Source: Thermoplasmata archaeon
GTDB lineage: Archaea; Thermoplasmatota; Thermoplasmata; Lutacidiplasmatales; UBA184
DNA: 34,939 bases
Assembly: GCA_021806135.1 (NCBI GenBank)
Contig: JAJZYB010000019.1
Coordinates: 1 to 34,939, forward strand
Direction of reading: 5' to 3'
The position numbers and the translations under genes were made by a program. Every line of letters begins with the position of its first letter. The first letter of the stretch is position 1. The notes under the pieces are model-generated. The model was not told the DNA's origin. It saw nothing but the letters and a program-made list of their open reading frames with translations, and ran no database searches. This document shows, piece by piece, positions 21,202 to 29,415 of this stretch.

Positions 21202-24201
21202 TCAGTCCCGGGGGATGAGCTCGATCCAGAACCCTGGGTCCGGGAAGTGATGGAGGCCGGGGGGCTTCTCCCGAGCGGTCGAATCGTGCAGGGTCAGCGG
21301 GTCGGCCTGGACCTCGTTCGCGATCCAGGTCTCCCGGAGACGGACGGCCTCGAGCACTTCCCCGCCGGCCCAGATGTCGAGACGGACCCGCTGGTCGAAC
21401 CGGAGGCGCCTCTCCTTCCGGAGGGCCTGGATCCGGCGGACCACCTCCCGGGCCAGCCCCTCCATCCAGAGTTCCGGAGAGGGACGACGGGAGAGGGCGA
21501 GGAAGGTCTGGCCGGGGCCGGTCTGGACCACCCAGTCCTGTTCGGGGAAGCGGTCCAGCAGGGGCTCGTCCCCGGTGAGCCAGGCCAGGTGCTTCACGTT
21601 GAGCTCTCCCTCCAGCAGCTCTGACCATTCGTTCCCCAGGACCTGGGCGACCTCCGGTTCCGGCCAGTGGGCCACCGCGAGCTCCGCCAGCGGGATCCGG
21701 GCCTTCACCCCCGCCTCCCTCCGGAGCCCTCTCCCGAGTTCCACCAACTCCCGGACCTGGACCATGGCGCGTTCCAGACCGGGGTCGAACCCCGGAGGCG
21801 GAGGCCCCAGCTCGGTCAGGTGCACGCTCGGGGCGGGAGAAGGCCCGGTCCCGTAGAGCGCCTGCCAGAGGTGTTCCGCCGTGAAGGGTGCCAGGGGGGC
21901 GAGAAGGAGCGCCAGCTCCCGCAGGGCGAAGCTGAACGTGGCATACGCCTCGACCTTCTCCCCGTCGAGCCCCTCGGCCCAGAACCGGACCCGGGAACGA
22001 CGGAGCCACCACGTGGAAAGGTCGTCGACGACTTCCCGAAGGGTCTCGGCGGCGCGGTGGGCATCGTAGCGGTCCAACGCTTCCCGTACCGTGGCGTGGG
22101 CGTCCGAGAGCCGGCTCAGGATCCACCGGTCCAGCGCCCGGGAGACCCGCGGAGGGGCGTCCACGGCCGGCACCCGGTCCAGGGACTGGTTGGTCCGGTA
22201 GAACTCGACCACGTTCATCAGCGTGGTCAGCATCCGCACCCCGCTCTGCCGGAAGGCCTGTTCGGTGTAGCGGACGGCCTCGGTGTAGGAGCTCAGGTAG
22301 ATGCCCATGCGTAGGGCGTCGGCCCCCATCCGCTCCACCAGCGCCATGGGGTCCTCCGCGTTGCCCCGGGACTTCGACATCTTCCGGCCCTGGGCGTCCA
22401 GCGCGAACTCGTTCACGATGGCGTGGCGGTACGCCGGCCGATCGAAGAGGGCGCCCGCCAGGACATGGAGCGTGTAGAACCAACCCCGGGTCTGGTCCAC
22501 CCCTTCGGAAACGAAGTCCAACGGCACCGGGGGTTCGTCGGGCGGCCCGGTGGCGAAGGGCCAGTGGATCTGGGCGAAGGGAGCGGACCCGCTGTCGTAC
22601 CAGACGTCGATGACGTACGGCTCCCGGGAGAGCGTCTCTCCGTGCGTGGGACAGACGAGGGTCAGCTCGTCCAGGTACGGCCGGTGCGGGTCGAACGGCT
22701 CCGGCAACGGACCCCGCGCCAGGGTCTTGAGCTGGGCGAAGCTCCCGACCACCTCCACGTGCCCTCTCGGGCAGTTCCAGATGGGGAGCGGGGTCCCCCA
22801 GTACCGGCTCCGGGAGATCGCCCAGTCCCGTCCCTCCTTGAGGAAGTTCCCGAACCTTCCCTCCCGGACGTGCGCGGGGATCCAGTCCACCGTGGCATTG
22901 TGCCGCAGCAGCCGCTCGGTGATCTCGTGGGTGCCCACGAACCAGCTGTCCAGGGCCCGGTACATCAGCGGCCGGTCGCACCGCCAGCAGTGCGGATAGG
23001 TGTGGACGATCTTCTCGTTCCGGTAGAGGAGCCCCCGGTCCGCCAGGTCGGTGAGGAGCCGGGCGTCCGCCTCCTTGAACGAACGCCCCTCCACGAGCGG
23101 GAGGACGGAGGTGAAGCGCCCGGAACTGTCCAGCGGGTCGAAGACCCCGAGCCCGACGCGCTTCCCCAGGGCATAGTCGTCGGCGCCGAAGGAGGGGGCC
23201 GTGTGCACGAGACCGGTCCCGTCCTCCAAGGTCACAAAGTCCGCCGCATAGACCCGATGGCGGGCATCGCTCTCCGGGACGAGGCCCGGGAACGGCGGGC
23301 GATACCGCCGTCCGACCAGGTCCTTCCCGAGGAGGCGCAGGACCACCCCGGGCCGATGGGCCTCCTCGGGGAAGTACCGGGGCAAGGCGGCCTCGGCCAG
23401 GACGTGGAGGGCCCCTTCTTCCCCCCGGAAGGCCACGTACGGGAGCTCCTCTCCGACCGCCACGGCCAGGTTCGCCGGTAGGGTCCAGGGAGTGGTGGTC
23501 CAGACCAAGAGGTAGCTTTCCGTCCCGGGGAGGAGGGGCTCTTCCAGCCGGAGGCGGAGCGTGACCGAGGGGTCCGTGGTCTCGCGGTACCCCTGGGCCA
23601 CCTCGTGGAGCGCCAGGGAGGTCTCGCACCGGGCACAGTAGGGGACGACGTAGTGCCCCTTGGTCAACAGGCCCTGGTCGTGGAGCTCCCGGAGGGACCA
23701 CCAGACGCTCTCCACGTACGCGGGATCCATGGTGAAGTAGGCGTGATCGAAGTCGAGCCAGTACCCGACCCGTTCCGAGAACCGTCGCCAGGCCGCCTCG
23801 TAGGTCATCACGCTCCGGCGACATTCCTCGACGAAGGCGGCCACCCCGAACTCCGTGATCTGCTTCTTGTTCGTCCAGTGGTGGGCCTTCTCCACCTCCA
23901 CTTCCACCGGCAGGCCATGGCAGTCCCAGCCGGCCAGGGGGAAGGCGATCCGGTAGCCGGTCATCCTGCGATAGCGCAGGAACGCGTCCTTGAGGGCCCG
24001 GGTCATGGCGCTGCCCAGATGGGGGAGGCCGTTCGCCGTGGGGGGACCTTCGGTGAACCGGAAGACCGGTCCCCCCGGGTTCAGGGCCAGCGCCTGGGCG
24101 GGAACGTTCTGCCGCTTCCAGAGGTCGAGGATCCCTTCCTCCATCTGCCGGAGGAGGCGGGTGGGTTCGTGAGCCGGAGCGGGAACAGGGTCGTCCGTCA
24201 T
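21202..24201 (-). CDS. ileS: Isoleucyl-tRNA synthetase
   Basis: 999 residues, normal for archaeal IleRS. The catalytic domain has PTANGLPHLGS at 54-64, where the class I HIGH signature reads HLGS: the last His is Ser. GWDCHGLPVEVEVEK (91-105) is conserved. The CP1 editing domain shows VWTTTPWTLPANLAVAV (233-249) and VHTAPSFGADDY (332-343), with its Asp. KMSKS is at 607-611, and the anticodon-binding domain follows from about 680. CYS pairs typical of zinc sites occur at 189/192 and near 405/408. It charges tRNA-Ile in the cytoplasm. ValRS and LeuRS are close paralogues, but GWDCHGLPVE and the overall order point to IleRS. Confidence 0.95.
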   Translation of the reverse strand: MTDDPVPAPAHEPTRLLRQMEEGILDLWKRQNVPAQALALNPGGPVFRFTEGPPTANGLPHLGSAMTRALKDAFLRYRRMTGYRIAFPLAGWDCHGLPVEVEVEKAHHWTNKKQITEFGVAAFVEECRRSVMTYEAAWRRFSERVGYWLDFDHAYFTMDPAYVESVWWSLRELHDQGLLTKGHYVVPYCARCETSLALHEVAQGYRETTDPSVTLRLRLEEPLLPGTESYLLVWTTTPWTLPANLAVAVGEELPYVAFRGEEGALHVLAEAALPRYFPEEAHRPGVVLRLLGKDLVGRRYRPPFPGLVPESDARHRVYAADFVTLEDGTGLVHTAPSFGADDYALGKRVGLGVFDPLDSSGRFTSVLPLVEGRSFKEADARLLTDLADRGLLYRNEKIVHTYPHCWRCDRPLMYRALDSWFVGTHEITERLLRHNATVDWIPAHVREGRFGNFLKEGRDWAISRSRYWGTPLPIWNCPRGHVEVVGSFAQLKTLARGPLPEPFDPHRPYLDELTLVCPTHGETLSREPYVIDVWYDSGSAPFAQIHWPFATGPPDEPPVPLDFVSEGVDQTRGWFYTLHVLAGALFDRPAYRHAIVNEFALDAQGRKMSKSRGNAEDPMALVERMGADALRMGIYLSSYTEAVRYTEQAFRQSGVRMLTTLMNVVEFYRTNQSLDRVPAVDAPPRVSRALDRWILSRLSDAHATVREALDRYDAHRAAETLREVVDDLSTWWLRRSRVRFWAEGLDGEKVEAYATFSFALRELALLLAPLAPFTAEHLWQALYGTGPSPAPSVHLTELGPPPPGFDPGLERAMVQVRELVELGRGLRREAGVKARIPLAELAVAHWPEPEVAQVLGNEWSELLEGELNVKHLAWLTGDEPLLDRFPEQDWVVQTGPGQTFLALSRRPSPELWMEGLAREVVRRIQALRKERRLRFDQRVRLDIWAGGEVLEAVRLRETWIANEVQADPLTLHDSTAREKPPGLHHFPDPGFWIELIPRD

Positions 24202-24419
24202 GAGGGTCCTGAACCGTCCTCACCTTCCCCCAGGCAGGACAAAACGGTTCCGGTCCGAGCTTGCCCGACGCCCCCCTCCAGCCCAGGCGCACGGGGTTCA
24301 CGGGAGGGAGGTCCCGTCCCCCCGGGGGGAGTCCGCCTCGGCGGAGGGGGGCCAGTCGGGCCGGCCCCTCGCCGAACCGGCTCCCTGGGAAAGGTAGGCT
24401 CCCCCGGGAACGGGGCGGT
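24202..24419. other. Intergenic region upstream of ileS
   Basis: 218 bases. Near 24240 an ACCGTTTTG stretch (minus strand) lies about 40 bases before the IleRS ATG and may be its promoter. I see no T-box or other riboswitch and no gene. Confidence 0.35.
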
Positions 24420-24878
24420 TCAGCCGGGACTTTCCGGGGCGACCAGCCGGCGGTGCTCCTGCATGATGCAATGGTCCTGGACGAACTCCACCCCGGACGC
24501 TTGGAGCCGGGGCCCGGACTCCGGGTGCCGGACCGTGAGCTGGAGCCAGACCGCTCTCGGGGGTGGCGACCGGGCCAGCGCCTCCTCCACGATCTCGGGG
24601 ACGGCATCGCTCCGGCGGAAGACATCGACGATGTCCACCCGGACCGCCGGGGGGATCGCCCCCAGGCGGGGGTACGCCGTCTCCCCGAGGACCTCCTTCA
24701 GCGCCGGGTTCACCGGGATCACCCGGTACCCGCGGGCCTTCAGGTACGCGCCCACCTGATAGGAGTCCCGGTCGGGGTTGCCACTCATCCCGACCACCGC
24801 CACGGTCCGCGTCTGTCGCAACAGCGCACGCACCTCCTCGTCGTGCATCGTCCCCGCGGGATGGGCGACCGTGCCCAT
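24420..24878 (-). CDS. CoA-binding (YccU-like) protein
   Basis: 152 residues from the ATG at 24878; a second Met ten codons in is also possible. The Rossmann-type CoA-binding domain is clear: TVAVVGMSGNPDRDSYQVGAYLKARGYRVIPVNPALKEVLGE, then VDIVDVFRRSDAVPEIVEEAL, VWLQLTV and DHCIMQEHRRL. These match the stand-alone YccU/CoA_binding_2 family found in bacteria and archaea. The physiological role is unknown; the domain is related to the acyl-CoA synthetase alpha subunit but lacks the catalytic parts. It follows the CPBP protease gene by 20 bases, so the two are probably co-transcribed. Confidence 0.9.
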   Translation of the reverse strand: MGTVAHPAGTMHDEEVRALLRQTRTVAVVGMSGNPDRDSYQVGAYLKARGYRVIPVNPALKEVLGETAYPRLGAIPPAVRVDIVDVFRRSDAVPEIVEEALARSPPPRAVWLQLTVRHPESGPRLQASGVEFVQDHCIMQEHRRLVAPESPG

Positions 24879-24898
24879 AGCGCTTCCGGAGCGCCCGG

Positions 24899-26026
24899 TC
24901 ACGGGGGTGGCCAGGCACCGGCAGGGAGGGGGTCTGGATCGGAGGGAACGACCCTCCGCGCAGGCCCCTCGGGTTGGAAGGGAGCGGACAGCGAGAACGC
25001 GGGATGAGCGTAGGCTCCAGCTTCCCAGGGCAGCGGAACTCCCAGGTCCGCTCCGCAGCGGGGACAGTGGGTCGGGATCCCGCGGACATCCCCCACCACC
25101 AGGGTCCCGCAGGTGCGGCAAGGGACCGGGGCGAACGCCAGGGGGGAGGGTCCGCTCGCTCCGGGGCCGGCCGAGGGGGGACCCGGGGAGGTCGCGCCGG
25201 GCTCGGGTCGGGGTTGCGGACCTCTTTTCCAGTAGGCGAGCGCCACCGCGAAGAGCGCCGAGGCCACCAGGAGGCCGTAGTGGGCTCCCAACGACACATC
25301 CTGGTTCACGAAGGAGGCGAAGCTGATCACGTCGAAGGAGGCGTGCAGCAACGCCACCACCAGGAGGTTCCCCCCGGACTTGTAGTAGGCGATGGCGAAG
25401 GCCAACCCCAGGAGGAAGATCTGCACGTAGAACAGGGGGGAGACCTCCAGGTAGGTCTGGGCGTAGTAGACGTGGACCCCGGTGAAGACCAACGTGGTCC
25501 AGAGGGCATGGCCCCGCCACCGGGCCGTCCCGTCCAGGGTGAGGACGCTCCCGAAGAGCCAGCCCCGGAACAGTCCCTCCTCGATGAACCCCACCGGGAT
25601 GGAGAAGAGCATGTAGAAGTAGGGGTCGGAGGCCCCTGCCTGGGCCACCGGGCTGCTCTTGGTGAGCAGTTCGTCGAAGCGGGGATCGACGGCCAGGTAG
25701 ACGATGGTCAGGAGGACCACCACGACGAAGGAGAGGATCCCGAGGATCCCGTACCACCGGAACCCCTCCCGGGCGCCGGCCCGGTTATGCCTAAAGTAGT
25801 TCCGGAGCGGTCCCACCCCGACGAAGACGAGGAAGCCGGCCGCCCCGATGCCGTAGGCCAGGAGGAGGCCCTCGAAGAATCCCCCCCATCCTGGGAGCAC
25901 CCAGGCGGCCGGGACCAGATACTGGGAGAGGATGCCGGCCACGAGGAGCCCGCTCGCTACGGCGTAGCCGGCCCATCCGAACCGACGCCCTGCTGCGGGC
26001 ACCTCGCCGGGACCGGGGACCCCCAT
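24899..26026 (-). CDS. CPBP/CAAX-type intramembrane protease fused to a zinc ribbon
   Basis: 375 residues. About eight hydrophobic segments are followed by a soluble tail. The CPBP (ABI/Rce1) motifs are complete: EEGLFRG (E149, E150, R154), FTGVHVYY (H185) and LLHASFD (H228, D232). Rce1 cleaves the last residues of prenylated CaaX proteins; archaeal members have little-known targets. From about 270 on is a Pro-rich linker, then PCRTCG and HCPRCGADLG (C303, C306, C321, C324), a zinc ribbon probably on the cytoplasmic side. This fusion is unusual, and the ribbon could recognise the client or regulate the protease. It starts at ATG 26026 and is probably in one operon with the CoA-binding gene. 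Confidence 0.88.
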   Translation of the reverse strand: MGVPGPGEVPAAGRRFGWAGYAVASGLLVAGILSQYLVPAAWVLPGWGGFFEGLLLAYGIGAAGFLVFVGVGPLRNYFRHNRAGAREGFRWYGILGILSFVVVVLLTIVYLAVDPRFDELLTKSSPVAQAGASDPYFYMLFSIPVGFIEEGLFRGWLFGSVLTLDGTARWRGHALWTTLVFTGVHVYYAQTYLEVSPLFYVQIFLLGLAFAIAYYKSGGNLLVVALLHASFDVISFASFVNQDVSLGAHYGLLVASALFAVALAYWKRGPQPRPEPGATSPGPPSAGPGASGPSPLAFAPVPCRTCGTLVVGDVRGIPTHCPRCGADLGVPLPWEAGAYAHPAFSLSAPFQPEGPARRVVPSDPDPLPAGAWPPP

Positions 26027-26077
26027 CGCGAGGCCCCACCACCCCCAGGGTTTGAGGGTTCCCGACGACCCTTCGGC

Positions 26078-26638
26078 TCAGGGGAGCCCCAGGGCGTGGC
26101 GGCGCTCCTCCCGAAGATGGCGGACCTGGGTAGCCACCGTCATCTCCGCGATGACGTAGAGCCCCCAGAAGAGCCCTCCCAGGGCCAGGATGAGCCATCC
26201 CTCCCACGCCGCCGAGGACGTCAACGGAGGCAGGGGAGCGAGGCTGCTCGACCCGTAGGTGAGCTCCCAGAGCCCGACCGGCGTGGTGATCGAGCAGAGC
26301 GCGGAGACCGCCAGGAGGCCCCGGGCACGCCCCTTCCGCATCTGGTAGGTGGCCTGCCAGGCGGCCACGAGCGAGGCGAGCACCCCCACCAGGATGAGCA
26401 CGTAGTAGCCGAGCGAACTGGTGCACCGGGCGGCGGCCCCGGGGAGCGAAGGGGGACAAGCGGCGCCGAAGGAGAGGAAGGCGGCCGCGAGGAGGACCCC
26501 CACCCCTCCCAGGAGCCCCAGGCCCGGGAGGAGGAGACGGATGAGGAGGTTACGGGAAGGGGCGAAGGTCGGGTCGGGCGGGGGCTGGGGGCCCAGCGGC
26601 AGGAGGAGGGTGCCCAGCAGGCCCACGGGAGCCCTCAT
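26078..26638 (-). CDS. Four-helix membrane protein, last gene of the ferredoxin-GGR operon
   Basis: 186 residues from the ATG at 26638, which overlaps the Pcc1 stop as ATGA. An upstream Met at 26713 is inside the Pcc1 gene. Hydrophobic segments lie at about 35-57, 76-98, 107-127 and 145-165, and the tail is basic (QVRHLREERRHALGLP). Two Cys (61 and 72) flank a short loop expected outside the membrane. No family is recognised. The first 30 residues look like a Pro-rich leader. Its position after Pcc1 implies translational coupling but not necessarily related function. Confidence 0.75.
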   Translation of the reverse strand: MRAPVGLLGTLLLPLGPQPPPDPTFAPSRNLLIRLLLPGLGLLGGVGVLLAAAFLSFGAACPPSLPGAAARCTSSLGYYVLILVGVLASLVAAWQATYQMRKGRARGLLAVSALCSITTPVGLWELTYGSSSLAPLPPLTSSAAWEGWLILALGGLFWGLYVIAEMTVATQVRHLREERRHALGLP

Positions 26639-26892
26639 CCTTCCTCCTCCTCCCCTTCGTCGCGTTCCTCCGGGGCCTGGAGCTCCCAGGTCCGCTCGGC
26701 CCCGGACAGGCAAGCGAGGGCATCCTCCAGCGTCCGGCGGAGTTCGCCGACGCTCTTCGCCTCCACCGAGAGGAGCAGGCGGCGGCCCCGGGCGTTGCTC
26801 TTCACGTAGCCTTCGTCGTCCGGCGCGAGGGCCCGGGCCAGGGCGAGGGCCTCCTCGGCGCTGCGGTACTCCCGCTGAAGCTCCGCCCTCAT
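26635..26892 (-). CDS. pcc1: KEOPS complex subunit Pcc1
   Basis: 85 residues. ALALARALAPDDEGYVKSNARGRRLLLSVEAKSVGELRRTLEDALACL is the Pcc1 fold: two helices packed on a three-stranded sheet, with the APDDEGYV motif. Pcc1 is the dimerising subunit of KEOPS, which makes the t6A modification at position 37 of ANN-decoding tRNAs together with Kae1, Bud32 and Cgi121, none of which lies in this window. An acidic tail (EERDEGEEEEG) is added. Both ends overlap neighbouring genes by four bases (ATGA), so it is translated from the DUF1028-membrane protein operon. The sequence is small but the identification is firm. Confidence 0.88.
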   Translation of the reverse strand: MRAELQREYRSAEEALALARALAPDDEGYVKSNARGRRLLLSVEAKSVGELRRTLEDALACLSGAERTWELQAPEERDEGEEEEG

Positions 26893-27896
26893 CGGGACCG
26901 ACCCTTCCGGCGCGGGGAGCCCGGCCCGGGGCGGTCGGGGCCGGCGGCGGGACGTCCGGGGCCGGACTCCAGGGCGCCGTAGACCGGGCCGGTGGCCCGG
27001 GAAACCTTCCGCTCCGCGTCCCGGGCGGCGCGCTCGAGGTAGGCCATCACCGAGGGCCAGATCGTCCCGTCCGATCGTTCCTTCTCCTCGAAATTGTTCA
27101 CCCCCAGGAACTTCCGGAAGGCCTCTTGGGTCGCCGGGTCCCACTGACCGTTGCCGGGACCGAAGTAGAACCCGAGCGACCGGAGGTCCCCCTGGACCGT
27201 GGCGACGCGCTCCCGGTCAAGGGGCAGGAGCGTGGCGGGATCCTCCCGGGTCAGCAGCGTGAGGTCGTAGAGCCCGAAGATGCGCTTGAGCTCCTCGATG
27301 GGGGAAGGGTGGTCATCGACCCGGACGTCGATCCAGCGGTCCAGCGTGCCTCCGTAGCTTCCCGCCGGCTTCACCACGAGCAGGGCCGCCGACTGCATCC
27401 CCCGCCGGTCCCCGCCCATCCGCTGCCCGGCGGCGAGGGCCGCGAGCAGACGCTCGGGCAGGTCCCCCGGGGTGTTCTCCATGGCCCGGGCCATGGCCTC
27501 GACCACCTCCGAGGAGAGCAGGATGTTCCCCTGGCAGGCGAAGCCCTCCCCCACCACGTGTCCGGCCCAGTCCATGCACTTCGAGCCGGTGAAGGCGGCC
27601 GCCTGGCCGTCCCGGTCCACGATCCCCAGTTGCCGGTGCTCCCGGTCCGGATCGGCCCCGGTCAGGCGCCGGACCACCTCCTGGGCCTTGGTCCCGGACC
27701 GCAGGAGCTCGAGCCCCTTCGGCCCGTAGGACGCGTTGGCGAGCGCCTGGGTGGCCACGGCGCCGGCGCCCGCCTCGGCCCAGGGGACCACGGCGCCGAC
27801 CGAGATGAACTTCGACTGGACGGCGACCCCGAACTCCCGACGATCCCTATCGGCGGCGACCACGGAGAAGGTCCCGAAGCGCGTCCGGGTCGGCAT
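26889..27896 (-). CDS. DUF1028 (Ntn-hydrolase-like) protein with peptidoglycan-binding-like tail
   Basis: 335 residues from the ATG at 27896. The DUF1028 core has FGTFSVVAADRDRREFGVAVQSKF, VGAVVPWAEAGAGAVATQALANASYG and FTGSKCMDWAGHVVGEGFACQGNIL, the hallmark of this family, which has an Ntn-hydrolase-like fold but no proven activity. After about residue 225 comes a segment resembling a putative peptidoglycan-binding domain (VATVQGDLRSLGFYFGPGNG, AFRKFLGVNNFE), as in many family members. The end is Pro/Gly/Arg-rich. It lies 14 bases after the GGR gene and overlaps pcc1 by four bases. An archaeon without peptidoglycan presumably uses the tail for another ligand. Confidence 0.88.
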   Translation of the reverse strand: MPTRTRFGTFSVVAADRDRREFGVAVQSKFISVGAVVPWAEAGAGAVATQALANASYGPKGLELLRSGTKAQEVVRRLTGADPDREHRQLGIVDRDGQAAAFTGSKCMDWAGHVVGEGFACQGNILLSSEVVEAMARAMENTPGDLPERLLAALAAGQRMGGDRRGMQSAALLVVKPAGSYGGTLDRWIDVRVDDHPSPIEELKRIFGLYDLTLLTREDPATLLPLDRERVATVQGDLRSLGFYFGPGNGQWDPATQEAFRKFLGVNNFEEKERSDGTIWPSVMAYLERAARDAERKVSRATGPVYGALESGPGRPAAGPDRPGPGSPRRKGRSR

Positions 27897-27910
27897 GGAT
27901 CCACTGCGGG

Positions 27911-29101
27911 TCAGAGGAAGGCCTCGAACTCCTTGGTGACCTCGGGATACTTGTCCCGGACGGCCTTGAGGATGTTGAGCACGGAGAGCTTCTCGAGCTT
28001 CACCCCGCTGAGCGCATCGATGATCTTGTCGAAGGTGGCGTCGGGGAGGGTCACCAGCTTCTCCTTGGCGATCCAGTTCCGCAAGAGCTTCTCCTCCAAG
28101 GCCTTGCGCCACCGGCGGTCGTAGTCCAGGAGCGCCTCCAAGGAAGCATCGCCCTGAAGGGAGGCCCGGGCGGCCACCTCCCCGGCGATCTTCCCGGCGA
28201 TGCAGCCGTTCGCGATGCCCCCACCGGTCAACGGGTCGATCGTCCGGGCCGCATCGCCCACGAGCATGAAGCCGGGGAGGACCGACTGCTTCACCGGCTG
28301 GGAGATGGAGACCCCGCCCCCGACCATGTCGATGGTCTTCCCCTTCGCGTAGCCGGGGTGCTTGTCGATCCAGCGGTCCAGGTAGCTCTTCACCTCGGCG
28401 GCGTTCCTCACCTGGGAGACCTGCACGCCGATCCCCACGTTGGCGATCCCCTCCCCCTTGGGGAAGATCCAGACGTAGCCGCCCGGGGCCACCTTCCCCA
28501 GGTAGAAGTCGCAGTAGCGGGGATCGCAGTCCACGTTGGTCATCCGGTACTGCAGGCAGGAGTCCATGTCCCGCAACTGCAGGTTCGTGGGCAGCCCGGC
28601 CCAACGCCCCATCTGGCTCTCGAACCCGTCCGCACCGACGGTGACCTTGGCCCGGATGGTGAACGGCTCCCCGAAGTGCTTGGCGCGGACTCCCACCACC
28701 CTTCCGTCCTCCTTGAGGATCCCCGTGGCATGGGTCTTCAGGTGGATGGTGGTGCCGGCGTTGGCCGCGTCGATGGCGAGCGCCTTGTCGAAGGCGTCCC
28801 GCTCCACCACGTAGCCCACCTCGTTGCCGGCGTGCTTCTCGTTGATCTCCATGACCTTCTCGGAGGGGGAGAAGATCCGCGCCCCCTCCACTTCCACGTT
28901 GATCCAGCGGTGGGAGGGGACGATCCCCACCTCGGTGAGCCAGCTCTTCGAAATGCCCTCGCCGCAGCGCACGGGGCTCCCGATCTCCTGGCGCTTCTCC
29001 AGCATGACCACGTTCGCGCCGTGCTTCGCCGCCCACTTGGCGGTCATGCTGCCGGCCGGTCCGGCCCCCACCACGAGGACGTCGCAGGATAGGTCTTCCA
29101 T
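27911..29101 (-). CDS. Geranylgeranyl reductase family flavoprotein (digeranylgeranylglycerophospholipid reductase)
   Basis: 396 residues, the usual length. FAD-binding motif GAGPAGS at 12-18 with the Glu at the end of strand two (MLEKRQEIGS), the PVRCGEG signature with C46, GYVWIFPKG and the second FAD block GDAARTIDPLTGGGIANG identify the archaeal geranylgeranyl reductase family. These enzymes saturate the isoprenoid chains of archaeal membrane lipids at the membrane. A ferredoxin gene lies directly upstream (39-base gap), as in Methanosarcina, where that ferredoxin supports full lipid reduction in a heterologous host. A strong GGAGG ribosome-binding sequence precedes the ATG. Other family members act on chlorophyll or menaquinone side chains. 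Confidence 0.92.
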   Translation of the reverse strand: MEDLSCDVLVVGAGPAGSMTAKWAAKHGANVVMLEKRQEIGSPVRCGEGISKSWLTEVGIVPSHRWINVEVEGARIFSPSEKVMEINEKHAGNEVGYVVERDAFDKALAIDAANAGTTIHLKTHATGILKEDGRVVGVRAKHFGEPFTIRAKVTVGADGFESQMGRWAGLPTNLQLRDMDSCLQYRMTNVDCDPRYCDFYLGKVAPGGYVWIFPKGEGIANVGIGVQVSQVRNAAEVKSYLDRWIDKHPGYAKGKTIDMVGGGVSISQPVKQSVLPGFMLVGDAARTIDPLTGGGIANGCIAGKIAGEVAARASLQGDASLEALLDYDRRWRKALEEKLLRNWIAKEKLVTLPDATFDKIIDALSGVKLEKLSVLNILKAVRDKYPEVTKEFEAFL

Positions 29102-29140
29102 GTTGTTCCCCTCCTTCCCAAGCTCCGGACGACCGTTCCC

Positions 29141-29332
29141 CTAAGCGATGGTGATGGCTCCCACCGGGCAGGCCTTCACGCAGATCCCGCACCGGGTGCA
29201 GACATCCTCGTCGAAGCCGATCCGCCACTCATCCAGGTAGATGCAGTTCAACGGGCAGATGCCCACGCAGGCTCCGCAGGAGATGCAGGTCTCGCCGAAG
29301 GAATCGATGTGACGGTCTCGCTTGCCCGGCAC
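29141..29332 (-). CDS. Small 2[4Fe-4S] ferredoxin
   Basis: 63 residues from the GTG at 29332, which is preceded by GGGGAGGT at six bases; no ATG is available in frame. Two classic cluster motifs: C16-x2-C19-x2-C22-x3-C26-P (CISCGACVGICP) and C45-x2-C48-x2-C51-x3-C55-P (CTRCGICVKACP). The short N-terminus (PGKRDRHIDSFGE) is basic. It probably passes electrons to the geranylgeranyl reductase encoded just downstream. The AT-rich TATA region at 29365-29377 lies 38 bases upstream, giving a short leader. Confidence 0.95.
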   Translation of the reverse strand: MPGKRDRHIDSFGETCISCGACVGICPLNCIYLDEWRIGFDEDVCTRCGICVKACPVGAITIA

Positions 29333-29364
29333 GCGACCTCCCCGGGCTATCCTCCGGCGACGGG

Positions 29365-29377
29365 TAATTAAACTTTT
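29365..29377 (-). promoter_or_regulatory. TATA element of the ferredoxin-GGR operon
   Basis: On the coding strand it reads AAAAGTTTAATTA, the most AT-rich stretch in the region. It is centred about 38 bases before the ferredoxin GTG. With the GGGGAGGT sequence between, this operon has a leader with a ribosome-binding site, unlike many neighbours. Confidence 0.6.
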
Positions 29378-29415
29378 GTCGGCGAGGACGCGAACATCCT
29401 CCCGGAGGTCTGCCC

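Noticed and set aside
21119-24625. A 1168-residue open frame on the minus strand in a different frame from IleRS
   Set aside because: It overlaps ileS almost completely and is Pro/Arg/Gly-rich with no motifs. In DNA this rich in G and C, long shadow frames are expected.
27897-29228. N-terminal extension of the DUF1028 frame, giving a 779-residue fusion
   Set aside because: The extension is a shadow of the geranylgeranyl reductase gene in another frame. The ATG at 27896 gives the normal DUF1028 start 14 bases after the GGR stop.
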